Shown one piece after another: positions 35,756 to 44,249 of a stretch of DNA of 64,000 nt; within the stretch, counting starts at the first letter, position 1; the number at the start of each line of letters is the position of its first letter. Under the pieces are notes generated by a model. It made no database searches and was not told where the DNA came from. It saw only the letters and a program-made list of their open reading frames with translations. This DNA comes from CAZYTX01 sp964650485 (GTDB taxonomy: Bacteria; RBG-13-61-14; DATKZS01), in NCBI GenBank assembly GCA_964650485.1, contig CAZYTX010000006.1:1-64000 (forward strand). The letters run 5' to 3'. The translations under genes were made by a program, and so were the position numbers.

Positions 35756-36078
35756 TCCTTTCCGGCAGGGCATAGCTTCGAGCGGCCGGGCACGAACTCG
35801 GCGCACATGCGGGGCCTTGCAGGATAAATGGCGCAGGATGTCCTGTGCTCGCCCTCTCTTACGTTGAAGCGGCAGGGCCTGAATTTTTTCAGGCCCATGA
35901 CCGGGTCTTGGTTTTCGAGGACGTTCCTCTCTTCTTCCACCGCGGCCAGGATATCAAAGCGGCCCTGGCTCTCCCACCTGGCAACGTCCTCGGGTGAGAC
36001 GTGCCTGTAAAAGGGCTCCAGGCAGCACCTGCCACACCTCTTGCAGGGGAATTCTTTCTCTCGGGCGCGCGGTTTCAA
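35752..36078 (-). CDS. YkgJ family cysteine cluster protein
   Basis: A 108-residue protein with the YkgJ/FliB-like pattern of conserved cysteines: FPCKRCGRCCLEPFY near the start, FRPCRFN in the middle and RTSCAIYPARPRMCAEF toward the end. The cysteines (about eight) are predicted to bind zinc or an iron-sulfur cluster. The function of the family is not established. It sits between the MaoC-like and sulfatase genes on the minus strand, overlapping the latter by 4 bp. It might help maturation or redox handling, but this is speculative. Confidence 0.85.
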   Translation of the reverse strand: MKPRAREKEFPCKRCGRCCLEPFYRHVSPEDVARWESQGRFDILAAVEEERNVLENQDPVMGLKKFRPCRFNVREGEHRTSCAIYPARPRMCAEFVPGRSKLCPAGKE

Positions 36079-36093
36079 AACACCTTGAAAAGC

Positions 36094-36954
36094 TCAGACA
36101 GAGACCTCGCCCAGCTCGGCCACGCCTCCCTTTATGACCATCTCGCCGCTCTGGTTTGCAGCCTCGATCCCCGCGGTCTTGCCCTTTTGCTTCCACCAGC
36201 CCTTTATGGTGAGCTCGTCACCCGGCCGGACTGGCCTTGAGAAGCGCACGAAGAGCTTCTTCAGCTTTAGGGGGTTCCCATCGCACAGGTTCTGGACCGC
36301 GGCCTTGTGGCAGAAGGCCATGGTGCAAAGCCCCTGTAGTATGATGCCCCCGAGCCCGACCTTCTTGGCGAATTCATTGTCAATGTGTATGGGGTTGTGG
36401 TCTCCCGAGGGCTCGGCATATAGGAAGCTCTGCCCGATGAGCACGTTCTCCTTAGTCTCGAACGCTATGTCGCTCTTGTCCTCCTCCTGCGCGGCCTTCT
36501 TGTCTTTCTTCTCCATCTTGCCGTACCCCCTGACGAAGAAGTTGAAGCTCTGCTTGCACACCATCTCGTCGGAGTCGGCCATGGTGGTGGTGGCCTCGAC
36601 CATGAGCAGCTCTCCGCTGCCCTTGTCCTGGATGTCCTTGACCTTGCCGGTGGTCTTGACCTTCTGGCCGGGCTTCACCGCCTTGAACCACTCGATGTCC
36701 TGCTCGCCGTGGACCAGGAATGCCATGAACCCCTCGCCCAGCTCCTTGTCGAACATGACGTTTGCAATGGGCGCCCCGCCGTATTTGACCGCGTACATGG
36801 GCGGCGCGATGATGCCTCCTTCCCTGACCCCGTCCAAATACCATGGATTGGGGTCGTTGGCTCCCACCGCGTAGTAGATGGTCTCGTACTGGGAGATGTC
36901 CATCTCCGCCCCCGCATACTCCTTTCCGATACATTCTTTGTTAAGCTCAGGCAT
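36094..36954 (-). CDS. MaoC-like double-hotdog dehydratase
   Basis: A 286-residue protein with two hotdog-fold halves: an N-terminal FAS1-type dehydratase-like domain (YYAVGANDPNPWYLDG) and a C-terminal MaoC-like domain with the hydratase motif AEPSGDHNPIHIDNEFAKKVGLGG, containing the catalytic Asp and His. These hydrate enoyl-CoA or dehydrate 3-hydroxyacyl-CoA. A charged linker, KKDKKAAQEEDKSD, separates the halves. Start ATG 36954 is fixed by AAAGGAGG upstream; a longer frame to 37047 has no signal. It lies 80 bp after lipA and is in line with an acyl-CoA metabolism role alongside the synthetase at 12518. Confidence 0.85.
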   Translation of the reverse strand: MPELNKECIGKEYAGAEMDISQYETIYYAVGANDPNPWYLDGVREGGIIAPPMYAVKYGGAPIANVMFDKELGEGFMAFLVHGEQDIEWFKAVKPGQKVKTTGKVKDIQDKGSGELLMVEATTTMADSDEMVCKQSFNFFVRGYGKMEKKDKKAAQEEDKSDIAFETKENVLIGQSFLYAEPSGDHNPIHIDNEFAKKVGLGGIILQGLCTMAFCHKAAVQNLCDGNPLKLKKLFVRFSRPVRPGDELTIKGWWKQKGKTAGIEAANQSGEMVIKGGVAELGEVSV

Positions 36955-37034
36955 AACTCCTCCTTTTTCTAAAAATTTTTTCTTACATCCAACTTTCCCA
37001 TCGCTATTATTATCACAAATGCGGGCCGTTGTCA

Positions 37035-37913
37035 TCATCCGGGGCAAGTGTTCATGCCTTGGAGCACCTGGTCGGCCATGTAGCTCGACCTCACCAGGGG
37101 CCCGGCGAACACTGAAAGGCCCAGGCCCTCTCCTTCCCTGGCAAGCTCTTCGTACTCCTCGGGTTGCCAGTACCTCTCGACAGGCAGCAGGTGTTTTGAC
37201 GGCTGCAAGTACTGGCCCACTGTCACCGCGCTGACGCCCGCGTCTGCCAGGTCTTGAAACACGGAGATCACCTCGGACTTTCTCTCGCCCAGCCCCACCA
37301 TGAGGCCTGACTTTATCAGGGTTCTTCCAGCGGCCAGTCCCGCGGCGGCCGAGAGCACTCTTAAAGACCTCAAGTATTTTGCTCCCGGACGGGCCAGGGG
37401 ATAGAGCCTCGGCGCCACCTCGAGGTTGTGATTGAAAACATCCGGGTTTTTATCGAGCACGGTCTCGATGCTCGATCGGGCTCCCTGGAAGTCCGGGACC
37501 AGGACCTCGACCGATGCGGACTCGATGCTTTGTCTTACGGCGTGTATGACCGCGGCGAACTGAGAGGCCCCGCCATCCTCGAGGTCGTCCCTGGCGGGAG
37601 ATGTCACCACCACGTGGCGCAGTCCGAGCTCCCTGACGGCCCGGGCCAGGGCTTTCGGCTCACCGGGGTCCGGGGGCAGAGGCTCTGCCTGTTCGACCGC
37701 GCAGAAGCCGCACCCCCGGGTGCACCTGTTGCCGAGTATCATGAAGGCGGCCTGCGGCCTCTGAAAGCACTCGATGATGTTGGGGCAGCGGGCGGACTCG
37801 CACACGGTGTGCAGGCCCGCCCTCCTTAGCCTCTTCTTTAGCTTGTGGAGGGCTCTTCTGGAGCGATGCGGGTTCTTTACGAAGTGCGGCAGTCTTTTTT
37901 CAGCCGGACTCAT
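37035..37913 (-). CDS. lipA: lipoyl synthase
   Basis: A 292-residue radical SAM enzyme inserting two sulfurs into octanoyl groups to form lipoyl cofactor. The auxiliary cluster motif CESARCPNIIEC (CX4CX5C) and the radical SAM motif CTRGCGFC are intact, and the C-terminal RSSYMA supplies the serine ligand. MFHNLE-type VFNHNLEVAPRLY is also typical. The usual partner lipB is not adjacent. It sits in a minus-strand run between a GH57-like enzyme and a MaoC-like protein. Lipoylated targets such as a glycine cleavage H-protein or dehydrogenase E2 are outside the window. Confidence 0.92.
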   Translation of the reverse strand: MSPAEKRLPHFVKNPHRSRRALHKLKKRLRRAGLHTVCESARCPNIIECFQRPQAAFMILGNRCTRGCGFCAVEQAEPLPPDPGEPKALARAVRELGLRHVVVTSPARDDLEDGGASQFAAVIHAVRQSIESASVEVLVPDFQGARSSIETVLDKNPDVFNHNLEVAPRLYPLARPGAKYLRSLRVLSAAAGLAAGRTLIKSGLMVGLGERKSEVISVFQDLADAGVSAVTVGQYLQPSKHLLPVERYWQPEEYEELAREGEGLGLSVFAGPLVRSSYMADQVLQGMNTCPG

Positions 37914-37926
37914 CTTTCCGGGTCGC

Positions 37927-39591
37927 TCAAGGGTTTATCCTGTTTAGCTTGTTCGCAAACCCGAGCGCCTCATTCGACGGGACATCCTTCAAGATGTAGA
38001 ACCTGAAGGCGTAGTGTTCTTCCTTGCCGTTTTTTATCTCGAACTTCACTTCGCGGTCCTTGAAGTACAGGCCCGCTGCCACGCACCCGGACGCATTGTC
38101 CCTCACCAGCCAGGTGTTTTCATCCAGGCGGACCAGTCCGTTTGGGAGGCCCAGGTGAATGGTCTTTGCCTTTATATCATCCAGGGCAATCTCCCTTGTT
38201 GTGTGCTCCATCATGGCGGGTGAATACTCGACCACCCTGCTGTTGAAGGGGAGGGCCGCGCCTCCGTCTCCCTTGCCTGTCCAGGAGACCTCCATGCAAT
38301 AGCTCCCGGAATATGAGGGCAGCTCCTGCCAGACCACCTCGGCACCCCCGGCATTTCCGAAGAGCCGCACCTCCACAGGCGGCTCCCTGACGCGGTCCCC
38401 GCACTCGGGTCTTTGCCGGGCTTTGTCCCGCAGGGCTTCCATATCCAGGTTCGGGGCGCTTTCTAGCGCCTTTTCCGCTGCCTCCATCTGCTCGTAGTCC
38501 CAGTTTATCTCCACCGGCAAAGGGTACCAGCCTGTGGGGTCCGTGACCTCGGCGTTTATCATGTGGGACCAGGCCCGCTCTAGTGTTTCCTTGTCGGGGC
38601 CCGCGCGCTCGGCCTCCACCAACAGGTTCCTGGTCTGCCAGTTCCTGGTGCGGATGTCATAGTCCTTTTCCCAGCGGGTGGAATACTTTCCCATCCACTG
38701 GAACACGCCCGAGCCGTCCTCCGGCCGCCAGGGACAATCCAGGATGGGTCTTAAACTTTGCGGCTTCACCCCCGCCCCTCTCAGCGCCTCCACGTACTCG
38801 CTTATTTTCGCTATCTTGTATCCCTTGTCCTCGTAGTCCTCGAACTTTCTTTCCAGCATCATCAGCTTTATAGGGTTCTTTCTGAAAAGGCCGGGAAAGT
38901 AGGGGGAGAGCCCGCCAGTGGCCACCAGCTCGCCGTCTCCCAGGAAGTGCCACTCGACCTTTATGCCGGCCTCTGGCAGCTCCGCGTCCTTGTTGGTGAT
39001 AAGGTCCATGCCGTTGACCGTGAAGTAGGGGAAGCGCTGGTCGTCCTGGAACCACTTGTACTCGCTGGTGGTCATGATTGCCACGTCGTAGCCGTGGTCA
39101 ACTCCAAGGTATGCCATGCCCTCGCCGAACTGAGCCTCCTGTGCGAAGATCACCCTGGAGCGCTCGATACCGTGCTCTCGAAGCAGCTCTTGGTTCAGCC
39201 GCAGAGACCACTCCTGGTCGTGCGCCGGGAACGCGAGCAGGAGCTGGTCAGCGTAGTGAAAGGTGACCAGCTCGGCCTGGCCCGAGTTCACCAGCTTTTT
39301 GAACTTACTAAGAACCTCGGGGTAATTATCAGCCATGTACTTGATCATGAGGCCCTGCATCTCGAAGTCCGCGCCCCAGCCCGGGTGATCCAGAAAGAAG
39401 TCCACCAGTGGCTCGAAGCTCTGCTTCACTATCCTGCGCATTGAGGCCTTTGAGCCCACCACGTACTGGATGTTGAAGTGGTAGAGGTTCAGGACGTAGG
39501 CCTTTTCCTGGCTGCTTGCCTGCGCGGAGAGCGGAGCAGCCGGAACCAGGAGAGCAGCCAGTCCTATAAGCATTAGCGACTTTTTTATCAT
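37927..39591 (-). CDS. secreted GH57/GH38-like glycoside hydrolase
   Basis: A protein of about 554 residues with a clear Sec signal peptide (KKSLMLIGLAALLVPAAPLSAQA). The N-terminal domain resembles the beta/alpha barrel of GH57 or GH38 enzymes: LNLYHFNIQYV as motif 1, ADFEMQGLMIKYM, and VIFAQEAQFGEGMAYLG, whose glutamate could be catalytic. The remainder is beta-rich (VRLFGNAGGAEVVWQEL). Start ATG 39591 is preceded by AAGGAGGGGG; a longer open frame has no signal. Periplasmic cleavage of a polysaccharide is the likely role. The family placement is tentative and the substrate unknown. Confidence 0.65.
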   Translation of the reverse strand: MIKKSLMLIGLAALLVPAAPLSAQASSQEKAYVLNLYHFNIQYVVGSKASMRRIVKQSFEPLVDFFLDHPGWGADFEMQGLMIKYMADNYPEVLSKFKKLVNSGQAELVTFHYADQLLLAFPAHDQEWSLRLNQELLREHGIERSRVIFAQEAQFGEGMAYLGVDHGYDVAIMTTSEYKWFQDDQRFPYFTVNGMDLITNKDAELPEAGIKVEWHFLGDGELVATGGLSPYFPGLFRKNPIKLMMLERKFEDYEDKGYKIAKISEYVEALRGAGVKPQSLRPILDCPWRPEDGSGVFQWMGKYSTRWEKDYDIRTRNWQTRNLLVEAERAGPDKETLERAWSHMINAEVTDPTGWYPLPVEINWDYEQMEAAEKALESAPNLDMEALRDKARQRPECGDRVREPPVEVRLFGNAGGAEVVWQELPSYSGSYCMEVSWTGKGDGGAALPFNSRVVEYSPAMMEHTTREIALDDIKAKTIHLGLPNGLVRLDENTWLVRDNASGCVAAGLYFKDREVKFEIKNGKEEHYAFRFYILKDVPSNEALGFANKLNRINP

Positions 39592-39614
39592 GGCCCCCTC
39601 CTTGCCAAGCGCCC

Positions 39615-40073
39615 TTATGTATCTGATGCCCGTGGATATGAGAGGGCAAAGTAGATTACCAGGACCGCCCATACAATCAAGATGGTGTATAGGAGCTCGA
39701 TGGCAAAGCCCACTACAACGGGGTTTATCGTATGTCCCAGTGCGTCCAGCTCGTCTTTTTTAAAGAACCCCACCCTCCAGATAAGCAGCCTGGAGGCCGA
39801 GTATGCACCCCAGGCCAAGGCCAGCGATGCTATTACCAGAACAGCGCGCCTGGCCCACTCCCATTGCTTGTAAGTGGAGCCCGTCAAGGCCCAGATCACA
39901 ACCGCCAGAGTCCCTATGTAAACGAGCTCCCTCATGCCGATGGGACGGGTAAGTATCCTGACAGTCTGGTTATTAATCAACCTGACATAGGTATCTATGA
40001 AGTAGACCGTGACCAACGCGGCGCTCCCGAACAGCAGCGCTTGCAAAGCCTTTAAATCGCGATTCCCTCTCAT
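39615..40073 (-). CDS. small membrane protein, unknown function
   Basis: A 152-residue protein with about four hydrophobic segments: LFGSAALVTVYFIDTYV, ELVYIGTLAVVIWAL, RAVLVIASLALAWGAY and FAIELLYTILIVWAVLVIYF. No family recognised. It lies 23 bp upstream of the GH57-like gene on the same strand and 31 bp downstream of the ACT protein, so it may be read through from either. Coding is supported by the helix pattern and tight spacing. Confidence 0.65.
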   Translation of the reverse strand: MRGNRDLKALQALLFGSAALVTVYFIDTYVRLINNQTVRILTRPIGMRELVYIGTLAVVIWALTGSTYKQWEWARRAVLVIASLALAWGAYSASRLLIWRVGFFKKDELDALGHTINPVVVGFAIELLYTILIVWAVLVIYFALSYPRASDT

Positions 40074-40104
40074 AGCGGGTGCTCCTTGATATGCTTCAGG
40101 CCTT

Positions 40105-40533
40105 TTAAAGCCCGTAGATGTCCTTCTCCAATATGGTTATATAATGCCTGCGCAAGACTTCGATGGCCTCCTCGATGGGCTCCGCGCCCACGATCATGAT
40201 GGCATTGCCCTTGAGGCGACCTATTACGGGATAGAGGAACTCGATGTTTATGCCCGCGTCCATGAGCGGCCTGAGAATGGCGTTGAGCCCTCCGGGGTGG
40301 TCTGGCGTTTCCACCGCTATGACCTTGTGCACGTCAACCTGGTATGCCCTGCCCTTCAGCACATCCAGGCCCTTCTCGTCATCGTCCACCACCATGTGCA
40401 CCTGTGCGTCCTTGCCGTGCACCGAGGCGTTGATGGCGCGTATGTTTATGCCCTCGTCGCCCATGAGGTCGCTTATCTTGCTGAGTTCGCCGGGCTGGTT
40501 TGCAAGCTTCACTGACAACTGGTTTATTATCAT
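40105..40533 (-). CDS. tandem ACT-domain amino-acid-sensing protein
   Basis: A 142-residue protein made of two ACT domains: residues 1-70 (KLANQPGELSKISDLMGDEGINI) and 71-142 (TPDHPGGLNAILRPLMDAGINIEFLYPV). ACT domains bind small ligands, usually amino acids. It overlaps the gamma subunit of the ferredoxin oxidoreductase by 4 bp (ATGA), with GGAGG in the upstream gene acting as its ribosome site. It probably senses an amino acid related to the 2-oxoacid substrate and adjusts the enzyme or operon; this is inferred from position. Confidence 0.85.
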   Translation of the reverse strand: MIINQLSVKLANQPGELSKISDLMGDEGINIRAINASVHGKDAQVHMVVDDDEKGLDVLKGRAYQVDVHKVIAVETPDHPGGLNAILRPLMDAGINIEFLYPVIGRLKGNAIMIVGAEPIEEAIEVLRRHYITILEKDIYGL

Positions 40534-41081
40534 TTATTCTCGCCTCCCCGGTCAAAGTGCTCGATACCCCTTTGAAACGCCTTGAGGTTCAGCTCCATGA
40601 CCTTTTTCTTCTTCTCGAAAATAGTGCTTATGGCCCCTTCCACGGCCTTGGCGCTCACTATGGAGGTCTTCTGAGCCAGGGCCCCCAGCATGACCATGTT
40701 TGCCGAGCGCTCGTTTGCCACCTCGGACGCCAGGGCGTTTGCCGGGACCTCGACCACCTCCAGGTCGGCCCGGGTGGGCCTTTCATCCACCAGGCTGGTG
40801 TTCAGGAACATTATGCCGCCGGGGCCGGCCCAGTTCTCGAACTTTTGCATTGAGGGATGGTTCATGGCCACTATGTACTCTGGCTCGCTGGCAATGGGGG
40901 ACGCGATCTCCTCGTCCCCTATGGAAACGGTGCAGTTGGCCGTGCCCCCCCTGACCTCGGCGCCGTATGAGGGGAAGTACGTCACGTACTTGTCATCCAG
41001 CATGGCCGCGTAGGTGAGGGTGTAGCCCATGGAGAGCACGCCCTGGCCGCCAAAGCCAGCGAAGAAGGTCTTTACTATCAT
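40530..41081 (-). CDS. 2-oxoacid:ferredoxin oxidoreductase gamma subunit
   Basis: A 183-residue gamma subunit. Typical sequences are FAGFGGQGVLSMGYTL, YFPSYGAEVRGGTANCTV and NMVMLGALAQKT. It is the third-from-last gene in the order ferredoxin, alpha, beta, gamma, ACT. It helps bind CoA in the oxidative decarboxylation of a 2-oxoacid with ferredoxin reduction. Whether the substrate is 2-oxoisovalerate or 2-oxoglutarate is set by the alpha and beta subunits. Confidence 0.92.
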   Translation of the reverse strand: MIVKTFFAGFGGQGVLSMGYTLTYAAMLDDKYVTYFPSYGAEVRGGTANCTVSIGDEEIASPIASEPEYIVAMNHPSMQKFENWAGPGGIMFLNTSLVDERPTRADLEVVEVPANALASEVANERSANMVMLGALAQKTSIVSAKAVEGAISTIFEKKKKVMELNLKAFQRGIEHFDRGGENK

Positions 41082-41111
41082 ATCACTTCTTCCAAAACCT
41101 TTTTTTCTTGA

Positions 41112-41858
41112 TCAGCCTTGCCCGCGGCGGTCTACGAGGACCCCCGGCGGGAAGTGCTCCACCATCTCCGTCTCCACCCATTTGCAAGCATCCAGCGGCG
41201 TCATCTTCCAGTTGGTGGGACAGGGCGAGAGGAACTCGACCAGGGTGAAGCCCTGGCCGTTCATCTGCCCCTGTATGGCCTCCCGCAGGGTCTTCTTGGC
41301 CTTGTTTATGGTCTTGGGCCCGGTGACCACTACCCTTGCCACGTATGCCGAGCCTGGTATCTCCGCGCACAAGTGGGAGATGTCCAAAGGATGGCCCTCC
41401 TTGTTCACGGTCCTGCCCGAGGGCGCTGTGGTGGCCTTCATACCCAGCAAAGTGGTGGGGGCCATCTGTCCGCCGGTCATGCCGTATATGGCGTTGTTTA
41501 TGAAGATCACGGTGACGTTTTCGCCCCGGGTGGCCGCGTGTATGGTCTCCGCGGTGCCGATGGCCGCCAGGTCCCCGTCACCCTGGTAGGAGAAGATCAC
41601 GTGGCCGGGCAGCATCCTCTTCATGCCGGTGGCCACCGCTGCCCCCCTGCCGTGGGCAGCCTCCACTATGTCGAGGTCCAGGTAGTTGTACGCAAGCACC
41701 GCGCACCCAGCGGGGGCCACTCCCATGGTCTTGTCTCCCACTCCGAGCTCCTCTATGACCTCCGCGAGCAGCCGGTGCACGATGGAATGACCGCACCCGG
41801 GGCAGTAGTGAGAAATCACCTCCTTCAAGTATTTTGGCCGCTTGTAAACCTTCTTCAT
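41112..41858 (-). CDS. 2-oxoacid:ferredoxin oxidoreductase beta subunit (TPP-binding)
   Basis: A 248-residue thiamin diphosphate-binding subunit. The start HYCPGCGHSIVHRL carries the cluster- or TPP-associated CPGCGH motif. The TPP/Mg motif is SYQGDGDLAAIGTAE followed by NNAIYGMTGGQMAPTT. It lies 11 bp from the alpha gene and 31 bp from gamma. This organisation matches VorB/KorB-type anaerobic enzymes. Confidence 0.93.
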   Translation of the reverse strand: MKKVYKRPKYLKEVISHYCPGCGHSIVHRLLAEVIEELGVGDKTMGVAPAGCAVLAYNYLDLDIVEAAHGRGAAVATGMKRMLPGHVIFSYQGDGDLAAIGTAETIHAATRGENVTVIFINNAIYGMTGGQMAPTTLLGMKATTAPSGRTVNKEGHPLDISHLCAEIPGSAYVARVVVTGPKTINKAKKTLREAIQGQMNGQGFTLVEFLSPCPTNWKMTPLDACKWVETEMVEHFPPGVLVDRRGQG

Positions 41859-41868
41859 TGCATTGCCC

Positions 41869-42954
41869 CTATTTCCTGAGCCTCTGGTAATAGCGCGCTG
41901 TTATGACCTTGGCAAGGTCAAGAGGCGTAGGGATCACGCCGCCGGGCCGTGCATACAAATGCACGTCCCCCTTGCCATCGAGAGCAAGCCTCACGTCCTC
42001 CACCATCTGGCCGGCATTAAGCTCGAAAACCAGGAGCTCTCTTATGCCCCTGTCCACAAGCTCCTTTATTGCCTTGCCGGGAAAGGGCCAGAGCGTGATC
42101 GGCCTCAGCATACCCACCTGCATGCCGTCCCTCCTCACCCTCCTGATGGCCCCCTTGGCTATCCTGGCCGCGGTGCCAAAGGCCACCACAGCCATCTGTA
42201 CGTCCTCTAGCTCGTACTCCTCGCACCTGGGCTCCTTTTCCTGTATCAGCCTGTACTTTCTTTGCAGCTTCCAGTTGTGTTCCTCCATCTCCTTGGTGTC
42301 CAGGATAAGGGAACGGCTCTTCCTGCCGGGCCTGCCCTTGGCGCCTGTAAGGGTCCACTCCTTTTCCGGGAGCTTGCCCGGGTCCACCGGCTCCGGGAGC
42401 ACTATGGGCTCCATGGTGTTTCCCAGCATGCCGTCGGACATGACCAGCACGGGTGTGCGGTATTTGTCCGCCAAGTCGAATGCCTGGTAGGTCAGGTCCG
42501 CGAGCTCCTGCACCGAGGCCGGGGCCAACACAGGGGTGCGGTAGTCTCCGTGCCCTCCTCCCCGGGTTGACTGGAAGTAATCGCACTGGGACCCTGCGAT
42601 GTTGCCGAGACCCGGTCCACCCCTGCACATGTTCACCACCACCGCGGGCAGTTCCTGGCCGGCCATGAAGCTTATCCCCTCCTGCTTGAGGCTTATGCCC
42701 GGGCTGGACGAGCTGGTCATTACCCTGGCGCCGGTTACCGACGCCCCCAGGAGCATGCTCACCGAAGCGATCTCGCTCTCGCCCTGGATGAATACACCCC
42801 CGGCCTTGGGGAGGTTCTCGGACATGTACTCGGGCACCTCGTTCTGGGGCGTTATGGGATAGCCCGCGTAGAAGCGGCACCCGGCGCGTATAGCCGCCTC
42901 CCCCAGGGCGTGGTTGCCGCGCATGAGCACCTTTTCTTTTGACTTCTTGCGCAT
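41869..42954 (-). CDS. 2-oxoacid:ferredoxin oxidoreductase alpha subunit (VorB/KorA-like)
   Basis: A 361-residue alpha subunit with the family signatures GNHALGEAAIRAGCRFYAGYP, SEIASVSMLLGASVTGARVMT and a GPGLGNIAGSQCDYF motif. The sequence pattern is closest to subunits annotated as 3-methyl-2-oxobutanoate (branched-chain) dehydrogenase VorB, but 2-oxoglutarate enzymes are near neighbours. It oxidises a 2-oxoacid to acyl-CoA, CO2 and reduced ferredoxin in the cytoplasm. The adjacent ACT protein would fit amino-acid-linked control. Confidence 0.9.
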   Translation of the reverse strand: MRKKSKEKVLMRGNHALGEAAIRAGCRFYAGYPITPQNEVPEYMSENLPKAGGVFIQGESEIASVSMLLGASVTGARVMTSSSSPGISLKQEGISFMAGQELPAVVVNMCRGGPGLGNIAGSQCDYFQSTRGGGHGDYRTPVLAPASVQELADLTYQAFDLADKYRTPVLVMSDGMLGNTMEPIVLPEPVDPGKLPEKEWTLTGAKGRPGRKSRSLILDTKEMEEHNWKLQRKYRLIQEKEPRCEEYELEDVQMAVVAFGTAARIAKGAIRRVRRDGMQVGMLRPITLWPFPGKAIKELVDRGIRELLVFELNAGQMVEDVRLALDGKGDVHLYARPGGVIPTPLDLAKVITARYYQRLRK

Positions 42955-42969
42955 CTTTATCCTTGAAAC

Positions 42970-43224
42970 CTATGAGCGCCCGGCAGAGCTCTTCTGTTCG
43001 CGCCACACCTCGATTATTCCCTCGGGACACACCACCGCGCAGATGCCGCACCCGGTGCACTCGTCTGCGCTCGAAAACACCGCGGGGTAATAGCCCTTTG
43101 CATTGTAGTGGTCCGCGAAGCTGATCGAGCCCTTGGGACAGTGCTCGATGCAGTAGCCGCACCCCTTGCACATCTGCTCGACTATGGTGATCTTTCCCTT
43201 GGGCTTCTTGGTCTTCGGGGACAT
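42970..43224 (-). CDS. ferredoxin-type delta subunit, two [4Fe-4S] clusters
   Basis: An 84-residue ferredoxin with two CX2CX2CX3CP motifs, MCKGCGYCIEHCPKG and ECTGCGICAVVCPEG, separated by a 24-residue insert, as in delta subunits of four-subunit 2-oxoacid oxidoreductases. ATG 43224 is chosen because GGAG lies 8 bp upstream; GTG 43233 would add three residues. It is the first gene of the operon and passes electrons from the alpha/beta core to free ferredoxin. Confidence 0.9.
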   Translation of the reverse strand: MSPKTKKPKGKITIVEQMCKGCGYCIEHCPKGSISFADHYNAKGYYPAVFSSADECTGCGICAVVCPEGIIEVWREQKSSAGRS

Positions 43225-43283
43225 CGAGGACACTCCGGTCTACGTATCTTAATAAAAAACTTATAACCTGAATCGAAAAATAG

Positions 43284-43312
43284 ATTATATCACTGTTTGC
43301 CATAGAAAAAAG
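43284..43312 (-). promoter_or_regulatory. weak promoter candidate for the ferredoxin-oxidoreductase operon
   Basis: A perfect TATAAT on the minus strand (43284-43289) lies 60 bp before the first gene; the matching -35 is a poor CTTTTT. The interval 43234-43389 is AT-rich and otherwise empty. Confidence 0.3.
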
Positions 43313-43389
43313 GATGATACCAAGGGTTTGTTGTTCTTACTTTGCCGGTCGTGGTATATCCTTGCGAAAGTACAGCAAGCTCTTTAACA

Positions 43390-43680
43390 TCATCCTATCA
43401 GGGTCTGAGCGTACACTTTTACGTCTTTTTCACTCCAGGCAAAGTCAGGACAGATTTTCTTCAATATGCTTTTAACGTTCTGAGCGTAGTCTTCGAGCTC
43501 GGAGACCGGGATGCCCGGGTCCACCATCTTCCCGATGACCCGCTCGCCCTCGACCCTTACTATCTGCAGGTAGTTGGGGTCATTATCCTTGAAGTAGAAC
43601 TGGTAAGCCGGGATGCACCTGTCCAGGTGACCCTGTAACTTCTCCGTGATCTTCGCGCCTATTATCAGGTGGTTCTCCAT
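43390..43680 (-). CDS. small conserved-looking cytoplasmic protein, unknown function
   Basis: A 96-residue acidic protein with mixed alpha/beta character, including HLDRCIPAYQFYFKDNDPN and VKSILKKICPDFAWSEKDVKV. No family is recognised. It has its own good promoter upstream (43712-43740). It is not tightly linked to the ferredoxin-oxidoreductase operon 156 bp away. Coding is inferred from composition and promoter. Confidence 0.55.
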   Translation of the reverse strand: MENHLIIGAKITEKLQGHLDRCIPAYQFYFKDNDPNYLQIVRVEGERVIGKMVDPGIPVSELEDYAQNVKSILKKICPDFAWSEKDVKVYAQTLIG

Positions 43681-43711
43681 GGCTTTTCAGGGAAACTCCA
43701 GGATACAAGCA

Positions 43712-43740
43712 ATATTACAGGTGCGGCGCCGGGGTGTCAA
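43712..43740 (-). promoter_or_regulatory. candidate sigma70 promoter for the 96-residue protein
   Basis: On the minus strand a perfect TTGACA (43735-43740), a 17-bp spacer and TAATAT (43712-43717). It lies 32 bp before the ATG at 43680 and just beyond the 3' end of rnpB, so the gene need not depend on rnpB transcription. Confidence 0.55.
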
Positions 43741-43778
43741 GATTTTTTAGGGGTGAGGGGTGAGGGGAGAAAAAATCG

Positions 43779-44141
43779 GCCAAGCCGTTCATAAGCCGGG
43801 TTCTGTTCCCCCTATCGGGGGCGGCGGCCATTCATCTGGGACACAGGTTGCCCTGCGCCTCGAGCGGCCTACCCGGCAGCCTGGGGCGGGCCACCCTCGT
43901 AACGCTGCCCTATTCGGCCTTGCTCCGGGAGGGGTTTGCCGTGCCGGCCCGGTCACCCGGGGCCGCGGTGGGCTCTTACCCCGCCGTTTCACCCTTGCCC
44001 CTTTGGGGCGGTCTGTTCTCTGTGGCACTTTCCGTGGGATCGCTCCCCCTGGGCGTTACCCAGCTCCCTGCCCTGTGGAGCCCGGACTTTCCTCGGACCC
44101 CCGGGCAAGCCAGAGGCCCGCGGCCGCCTGAACGGCTTGGC
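43779..44141 (-). ncRNA. rnpB: RNase P RNA (class A)
   Basis: On the minus strand the 5' portion carries GAGGAAAGTCCGGGCTCC, the near-invariant P4/J3-4 segment of bacterial RNase P RNA. The 3' end carries ACAGAACCCGGCTTAT, the matching conserved segment. The ends pair as P1 (CCAAGCCGTTC with GAACGGCTTGG). The RNA is about 363 nt, normal for class A, and catalyses 5' maturation of tRNA. A TATAAT-containing AT-rich stretch lies just upstream, and a run of six T follows the 3' end, consistent with termination. Boundaries are accurate to a few bases. Protein frames overlapping it are spurious. Confidence 0.95.
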
Positions 44142-44249
44142 GCATTATATATTATAACAACTCTGGTTAATCGTGCACGCCTTTGTCATCTTCGACTTTA
44201 GGGCTTATATTATTGGCTAAAGCCAAGTCATAAAACAAGGAGGAGAAAG

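Noticed and set aside
36955..37047. Longer N-terminus for the MaoC-like protein
   Set aside because: It overlaps the lipA end, has no ribosome site and gives a non-family sequence; ATG 36954 has AAAGGAGG upstream.
43760..44201. Plus- and minus-strand open frames over 43.76-44.2 kb
   Set aside because: They overlap the clear RNase P RNA gene and are by-products of its GC-rich sequence.
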